Assembly: GCA_949130485.1 (NCBI GenBank)
Contig: OX422184.1
Location: 20,414,824 to 20,478,823 of the forward strand
Direction: 5' to 3'
DNA length: 64,000 bases
From: Agelas oroides
Lineage: Eukaryota > Porifera > Demospongiae > Agelasida > Agelasidae
A model generated the notes under the pieces. The model was not told where the DNA came from. It worked only from the letters and a program-made list of their open reading frames with translations, and searched no databases. Of the stretch, positions 62,401 through 64,000 are shown in pieces. The stretch's first letter is position 1, and the number at the start of each line of letters is the position of its first letter. The translations under genes were made by a program, and so were the position numbers.

Positions 62401-63794
62401 CCCAGGAAAATGTTTCAATTAGGTGCTTTGAGATCGCTTTTGAGGCCATGTTTGGGCCAAAATGCTGTACTGAAGTTCCTGCAGCTACGTAGGCATGTGA
62501 AGCCAAGCTACCTAAAATGTTCGTCTCACTGCCCTGAGAACTTTTTCTAAAGTATTGACATTGAAATGTGAAGTGGGTTGGCTGAAAGATTCGATTTGGC
62601 CATTATTTTAGAAAGTTGTCCTCATACTCAGGCCTGTGCAACCTTGAATTTTGTACATGTTAGCCCCACCCTCATTTTGTGCGCTTGAGTCATTTGAAAA
62701 TTGAGAAAACCTTGTGTTTTCTTGTCATGGCTTTGGATGCTTGAAACCTCGAAAAAGTTCGGAGAAAGCCTAGCTCATCATGCTTTCGACGTTAGAAGCT
62801 AGGTAGCCTCGTATCCAGCTAAGGCTACTCATGCATAAAATTCGAGCAACATCATCTTTTCTCTCCCAAAAACCGGGTATGGGCATGGCCGTACCAGCCA
62901 TACCAGCCGTACCAGTGCATCCGGCCCTGCATAGTACACCTTGGCAGCAATTGTGTTATATACTATATAATGGTATGCAGAATCATTCAAGAGGAAACAA
63001 GGTGTTAGTCTTCCAAAATTACTACCCAGATTCAAAAAAAGGAAAAAGAAAGCGAAGAAAAGAAACAAATGAAAAGGATGATAGTGGTTAGTTGCTTAAA
63101 TATAGCTCTTTCTTCACATTCCTTTGTTGTTATGGTTAACTACACCACACAATACATATGTGCCAGTCCTGATAATATCCATCGTATTGTCATTGTCATC
63201 CAGTTCAATGCGCTGCATTGTACTGAACTTTCACTAAGGGTGGGTCTCATATGCTTTAGACACACATGAATACCTGATGCATCTATAAAGTACATATGAT
63301 CCATGCCCTTAATGCAAACTCAGGGCTACAGCATGTTGAACTTGGTGGCATGCTCAAAATACGTGATGGACCAATTTCTATCCAAGACTGTCACATATAA
63401 AATATGGAATAATCGATGCTGCGTATGTAGCCAAATCTTAAATGATCGGTCTTCTGTTTAGCAGTGCATGATTCATGGTAACACGAATAATGTTCAACTC
63501 AAAAAGTGGTAGTAGTGGATGAAAATTTAGGGGACTTACAGCAGAATTTTTCAGGAGTACATAGTTGAATACAAAGCTATGTGATCTCTTCTTTCATCTC
63601 AAATGAGACAACCTAACCAGGCTTACACATATCGCAGGTAACTCCCGCAGCTCGTTGAGAGAGAGTGCAGTCACCAAGATTGCTGTCATATGGACAACTA
63701 GTCAGCAGGCCTTCTGAGCCAACACACCTGACATTGCTGAACAGTAGAGGAACAATGTTTCCAGCTCCAGGACTTGCTGTGTAGGCAGTGGCAC
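16835..63794 (-). CDS. Giant SRCR-Ig-FN3 array receptor (5' end off window)
   Basis: One minus-strand gene, read from high to low coordinates: half SRCR domain, two Ig domains, 81 FN3 domains, one transmembrane helix and a cytoplasmic tail. The reading frame is continuous through the exons I mapped. From SRCR to TM every domain boundary is a phase-1 intron, with exons starting on two bases of a split codon (CT CCC, TT CCC, CA CCA) and usually ending GAA-GAT-G before GT. All mapped exons keep the frame and none has an internal stop. Sixty-eight FN3 exons belong to four copies of a 17-exon cassette, described in the unit entries. FN3 repeats form elastic rods used in adhesion and recognition; Ig and SRCR tips usually bind ligands. 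A very long cell-surface adhesion or self/non-self receptor is therefore inferred. The window encodes more than 8,000 residues and the N-terminus is missing. Alternatives are several genes merged in my reading or an assembly-inflated copy number. Confidence 0.85.
17476..17611 (-). CDS. Transmembrane helix exon
   Basis: The acceptor CTTTTCAG opens GGFGSPSTTAAVAVVILVV, which continues as AVIIIVVLTVVALVYHRRQH and KFKEYT. This is one hydrophobic helix of about 23 residues, with a basic stop-transfer run (HRRQHK) on the cytoplasmic side: a type I single-pass membrane anchor. The exon enters in phase 1 and leaves in phase 2 at GTGAGT. Confidence 0.85.
17810..18771 (-). CDS. Membrane-proximal FN3 domain encoded by three exons
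   Basis: Exons 18623-18771 (PSAPQDVTGEQLNAAAVRLH...RTTVQVHQ), 18251-18358 (QDGMIQIVDGPHHEQ...LSPGLTYIFK) and 17810-17888 (VRTRTSVGYGENSTPLNITL...GQT). They join at phase 0 and together give a standard FN3 fold with LHWDPPESPNGIITGYQVTYYG, LSPGLTYIFKV and SVGYGENS motifs. The canonical sequence resembles adhesion-receptor FN3 domains more than the array type. Confidence 0.8.
18391..18457. repeat. Perfect 22-base inverted repeat in an intron
   Basis: AGAGCTATGATATAGTGTAC plus AT at 18391-18412 is exactly complementary to 18436-18457, with a 23-base loop. The word GTGGTAACCAAC occurs just before the left arm and again in the loop. It lies about 30 bases from the acceptor of exon 18251-18358, so in pre-mRNA it could form a stem near the splice site. 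Confidence 0.85.
18772..19617. other. Long intron with a transposon-end relic
   Basis: I see no exon. At 19058-19104 an 11-base direct repeat (ATGTAAACTCT) flanks 25 bases ending CTGGGTACGAGGCTA, which match the terminal bases of the 8268-8881 Mutator-like element (CTGGGAACGAGGCTA). Confidence 0.45.
19618..19972 (-). CDS. FN3 domain encoded by two exons
   Basis: Exon 19781-19972 encodes VPSGAPTNITVEALSSTSLL through SGETQVHDVSASILSREIE. After a 61-base intron, exon 19618-19719 encodes DLEKYSQYGIQITAVSSHGS through VRTNED. Together they make one FN3 domain (LITWEPPAPSQRNGVITQYR; YGIQITAVSSHGSGPPS). Both exons are multiples of three with phase-1 borders. The split architecture differs from the one-exon array domains. 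Confidence 0.8.
20231..21691 (-). CDS. Four FN3 exons after the array (three position-17 type, one position-16 type)
   Basis: Exons in transcript order: 21404-21691, 21035-21322, 20612-20899, 20231-20527. The first three share VPSSAP, HLQGSAVNST and TIGPGPYGLVL with cassette position 17, so with unit D position 17 there are four such domains in a row from local single-exon duplication. The last (SRAVLVSWRPP...HPYYEYKCSMVAAT) resembles cassette position 16. All are phase 1 to phase 1. Confidence 0.85.
21820..29904 (-). CDS. FN3 cassette unit D (17 exons, C-terminal and most diverged copy)
   Basis: Exons in transcript order, positions 1-17: 29617-29904, 29267-29554, 28896-29183, 28291-28581, 27622-27909, 27038-27328, 26675-26965, 26283-26573, 25906-26187, 25483-25767, 24463-24753, 24106-24393, 23752-24042, 23195-23482, 22726-23013, 22341-22637, 21820-22107. 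It is the most different of the four copies. It lacks the pogo-like insert found in A-C and alone carries the hAT remnant between positions 10 and 11. Many domains carry a sequon in the same strand (VNITE, INVTE, INISV followed by ETG). Confidence 0.85.
24829..25438 (+). mobile_element. hAT-superfamily remnant (ZMYM1-like transposase fragment)
   Basis: Lies in the intron between positions 10 and 11 of unit D; units A-C have the uninterrupted site. The ends are CAGGGCTACGCA and, on the opposite strand, CAGGCCCGTAGG. A 5-base TAATA flanks both sides (24824-24828 and 25439-25443). The plus strand retains broken coding sequence: AEWCDTFSWLHYDVKTDATF, then after a frameshift FLASTKGEPAFISKGFTYWK and EGPKAFKKHHQGSDC. 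This is the TTF-type zinc-finger region of ZMYM1-like hAT transposases. The frame is disrupted and most of the transposase is missing. Confidence 0.75.
28080..28165 (-). mobile_element. tRNA-derived SINE-like element, unit D
   Basis: The minus strand shows a B-box GGTTCAATTCC (plus 28093-28103) and a degraded A-box TAGGTCAGTTACAGAGCAC upstream at tRNA spacing. Lies in the intron between cassette positions 4 and 5. The orthologous copies in other units have the A-box intact instead, so this is one ancient insertion. Confidence 0.6.
30212..38092 (-). CDS. FN3 cassette unit C (17 exons)
   Basis: Exons in transcript order, positions 1-17: 37805-38092, 37455-37742, 37096-37383, 36502-36792, 35780-36067, 35203-35493, 34840-35130, 34435-34725, 34062-34343, 33640-33924, 33235-33525, 32523-32810, 32164-32454, 31619-31906, 31107-31394, 30712-31008, 30212-30499. 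Position 11 has lost its usual acceptor: the homologous intron end reads TATAC instead of TATAG. An in-frame AG nine bases downstream (CCAACAG) could give exon 33235-33516. All other exons have intact sites and open frames. Confidence 0.85.
32880..33219. mobile_element. pogo/Tc1-like MITE, unit C copy
   Basis: The ends are CGGTAAAAACCTCTCTTATC and, on the opposite strand, CAGTAGAACCTCCCTTATCC, an end type typical of pogo/Tigger elements. It is flanked by TA on both sides (32878-32879, 33220-33221). It sits in the intron between positions 11 and 12, about ten bases from the donor of exon 33235-33525. No transposase. Confidence 0.85.
36254..36333 (-). mobile_element. tRNA-derived SINE-like element, unit C
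   Basis: Same intron as in unit D. The minus strand reads GTAGCTTAGTGGCAGAGCAC (a canonical tRNA A-box) and a decayed B-box AGTTTAATTCC. It is flanked by the same CCGGCAGCTGCCGG palindrome and shared intron sequence as in units A and B. Confidence 0.6.
38207..39397. other. Spacer insert between units B and C, with hairpin and promoter-like core
   Basis: About 1.2 kb not found in the C-D spacer (29905-30211), inserted between conserved words ACAAGCCTTAATA and AAAAAGATAGTAC. Its left part (38211-38427) is a foldback element with arms of about 100 bases (GATGTAGGAAT...AAGTGAAGGTAAAT). The rest is CpG-richer than the introns. It holds a plus-strand ATG followed at once by donor GTGAGT (39103-39105) and, in the other direction, a CTACGTAG-type exon end with donor GTAAGA at 38804. 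This resembles a bidirectional promoter with two short first exons. Transcription is inferred only. Confidence 0.5.
39502..40384. mobile_element. 0.86-kb terminal-inverted-repeat element, only in the B-C spacer
   Basis: GGGGCGAGCCTGAGC at 39524-39538 is matched by its complement at 40368-40382. The A-B spacer reads straight through the site (AGAAGTATAAAAGTATC, near 49765), which defines the insertion; the target duplication is not clear. Inside, two similar blocks of about 100 bases (GCCATTTCTCCAGCC...TGAGTGCC, near 39805-39895 and 39939-40035) are tandem sub-repeats. No transposase is seen. Confidence 0.75.
40455..48348 (-). CDS. FN3 cassette unit B (17 exons)
   Basis: Exons in transcript order, positions 1-17: 48061-48348, 47711-47998, 47352-47639, 46758-47048, 46036-46323, 45459-45749, 45096-45386, 44691-44981, 44314-44595, 43901-44185, 43496-43786, 42783-43067, 42411-42701, 41857-42144, 41352-41639, 40957-41253, 40455-40742. 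Positions 1-5 with their introns are nearly identical to unit C; positions 9-14 are nearly identical to unit A. This switch of closest relative inside one unit points to unequal exchange or gene conversion. No stops or broken splice sites were seen. Confidence 0.85.
43151..43480. mobile_element. pogo/Tc1-like MITE, unit B copy
   Basis: Begins CAGTAAAACCTCTCTTATCT and ends with the complement of CAGTAGAACCTCCCTTATCC, flanked by TA on both sides. Same intron as in units A and C. The unit C copy carries a small extra AAACACTGTG duplication absent here. Confidence 0.85.
46510..46589 (-). mobile_element. tRNA-derived SINE-like element, unit B
   Basis: Practically identical to the unit C copy: A-box TAGCTTAGTGG, decayed B-box and CCGGCAGCTGCCGG palindrome, in the same position 4-5 intron. 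Confidence 0.6.
48466..49666. other. Spacer insert between units A and B, sister of 38207-39397
   Basis: Nearly identical copy of the B-C spacer insert, including the foldback element (48466-48697), the CpG-richer core and the ATG-GTGAGT pair (ATG 49380-49382). It differs by small indels such as an extra TCATTGAAAATG near 48479. It was amplified together with the cassette. Confidence 0.5.
49840..57677 (-). CDS. FN3 cassette unit A (17 exons, N-terminal copy)
   Basis: Exons in transcript order, positions 1-17: 57390-57677, 57040-57327, 56668-56955, 56104-56394, 55400-55687, 54823-55113, 54464-54754, 54059-54349, 53682-53963, 53269-53553, 52864-53154, 52151-52435, 51779-52069, 51225-51512, 50726-51013, 50331-50627, 49840-50127. 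All are open with GT-AG sites and phase 1 ends. Positions 9-14 are almost identical to unit B, including introns, while positions 1-6 are clearly more diverged and share several residues with unit D. Position 12 lacks one Glu (ISEESGRQ) also missing in B. Position 7 is a B/C mosaic. Confidence 0.85.
52519..52848. mobile_element. pogo/Tc1-like MITE, unit A copy
   Basis: Nearly identical to the unit B copy, with the same TA flanks and intron. One end base differs (AAGGCCGG for AAGTCCGG). Confidence 0.85.
55860..55939 (-). mobile_element. tRNA-derived SINE-like element, unit A
   Basis: Orthologous to the copies in units B, C and D, with a few differences (CTGCTGGGAATT; CCACTGAGCTAC). Same intron position. 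Confidence 0.6.
57889..61003 (-). CDS. Seven N-terminal FN3 exons before the cassette array
   Basis: Single-exon FN3 domains in transcript order: 60716-61003, 60350-60637, 59732-60019, 59374-59664, 58608-58973, 58257-58541, 57889-58182. Each shows the FN3 core: Trp in strand B (LSWNPP type), QNG or equivalent loop, Y in strand C and LHPYYTYE.. in strands E/F. The first (SGYTYG...DINGIIDYYVVEVNE...HPYYIYECQVAAFT) closely resembles cassette position 1. The exon 58608-58973 is 366 bases because a Gly/Ser/Gln-rich loop of about 30 residues (DSGNGTQQYSGDGSGMQQ) interrupts the domain. The 58257-58541 domain is the most divergent and ends TNPS rather than EDG. Confidence 0.85.
59084..59349. mobile_element. 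Inverted-repeat element (MITE) in an FN3-gene intron
   Basis: The left part (AAGAACGGGCGGCTTGAGTA, AGGGCGTGTAACTCA) matches the complement of the right part (AAGAACGGAGGGGCTTGAGT, AAAAGTGTGTAATTCC). GTCAAGT occurs at both borders (59084 and 59342) and may be the target duplication. It lies between exons 59374-59664 and 58608-58973. Confidence 0.6.
61239..61571 (-). CDS. Immunoglobulin domain 2 exon
   Basis: A 111-codon exon, phase 1 to phase 1. The Cys pair is in ATLTCTIRV and SDSGNYSCE; the Trp is in VAAWMKEN. It is followed by the FN3 array after a 235-base intron. The acceptor is AAATCCAG and the donor GTAAGT. Confidence 0.85.
61905..62237 (-). CDS. Immunoglobulin domain 1 exon
   Basis: A 111-codon exon, phase 1 to phase 1, between GGATCCAG and GTGAGC. 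It has the Ig Cys pair: VTFTCSVEV on the B strand and ADSGNYTCE on the F strand (D.G.Y.C motif), with the conserved Trp in VAVWRRG. Several N-glycosylation sites (NNS, NVS, NLT, NYT) are present. The same length and layout as the next Ig exon suggest duplication. Confidence 0.85.
62238..63626. other. Long intron between SRCR and first Ig exon
   Basis: I see no exon. The minus strand at 62380-62440 has ATTTTCCTGGGGGAGCATGG, resembling the tail of the hAT remnant (ATTTTCCTGGGGAAGCATGC at 25352), so a small hAT relic is likely. At 62804 TAGCCTCGTATCCAG resembles the end of the Mutator-like element. Small open frames here are not supported. Confidence 0.45.
63627..63794 (-). CDS. SRCR domain, second half (first exon seen of the giant gene)
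   Basis: The acceptor CTTCTTCAG opens a 56-codon exon: a short lead, then GNIVPLLFSNVRCVGSEGLL, LTSCPYDSNLGDC and RAAGVTCDM. This is the classic C-terminal half of a scavenger receptor cysteine-rich domain (V.C.G.E..L..C, then AGV.C). It ends phase 1 at GTAAGC. The first half must lie in an exon beyond the right edge. Confidence 0.8.
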
Positions 63795-64000
63795 CTGAAG
63801 AAGTTAGGGTATGACAATAATACAACTTCTTTATTATTTTGATTGACTACCAGCCAATGATGTGGCTTGACTAGAGGCTATATAAGGAGTTTTCCATTTT
63901 GGATTCTGTATTTCCAGTAATGCAAGCAGAAACAAAACAAAGGCGGTATAACTGAGCAGAACAAGGCTGTGGTAAGCTTTAAATCCTCAAGAAAAGCATG
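63795..64000. other. Intron of the giant gene up to the window edge
   Basis: No exon seen; the missing first half of the SRCR domain is expected further right. Confidence 0.5.

Noticed and set aside
16835..63794. Four or more separate FN3 genes in tandem
   Set aside because: No unit has its own signal peptide, membrane helix or stop; exon phases run on through the spacers. Internal promoters remain possible and are listed as a finding.

Overview
The window reads as animal nuclear DNA. Coding sequence is cut into short exons with GT-AG introns mostly 60 to 400 bases long. Proteins carry SRCR, immunoglobulin and fibronectin type III (FN3) domains, and non-coding DNA is full of small inverted-repeat transposons. 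The combination of an enormous SRCR/Ig/FN3 membrane protein with an intronless beta-helix plus multi-membrane-segment protein fits a sponge (Demospongiae) best. That placement is inference from domain style, not from a marker gene.

Bases 1-12770 are gene-poor. They hold the end of one plus-strand gene (2-187), a promoter-like patch with a likely first coding exon (4877-4929), a weak two-exon minus-strand candidate (6986-7334) and several non-autonomous DNA transposons. The clearest transposon is a 614-bp Mutator-like element (8268-8881) with about 120-bp inverted ends and a 9-bp target duplication. Bases 12787-16197 hold one intact intronless gene for a 1136-residue secreted-then-membrane protein: signal peptide, beta-helix repeats, cysteine-rich stalk, eight or nine membrane segments and a tail with two PPxY motifs.

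From 63794 down to 16835 a single minus-strand gene fills the rest and continues off the right edge. In transcript order it encodes the second half of an SRCR domain, two Ig domains, 81 FN3 domains (my count), one transmembrane helix and a cytoplasmic tail of roughly 90 residues. This is over 8,000 residues inside the window alone. It converges tail-to-tail on the beta-helix gene. Nearly every FN3 domain is one exon of 282-297 bases bounded by phase-1 introns.

The striking feature is that 68 of the 81 FN3 exons are four tandem copies of one 17-exon cassette (units A, B, C, D in transcript order: 57677-49840, 48348-40455, 38092-30212, 29904-21820). Parts of B are nearly identical to A, other parts nearly identical to C. 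One exon (position 7 of unit A) looks like a B/C hybrid, so the copies have been exchanging sequence recently. Intronic transposons act as time stamps. A tRNA-derived SINE is in all four units. A pogo-like element with TA duplication is in A, B and C, while D keeps the empty site. A hAT remnant is only in D. An 0.86-kb inverted-repeat element is in one inter-unit spacer but not its sister. All exons I traced are open, so the array looks functional. The likely role is a very long, heavily glycosylated cell-surface adhesion or recognition receptor; that function is inference.
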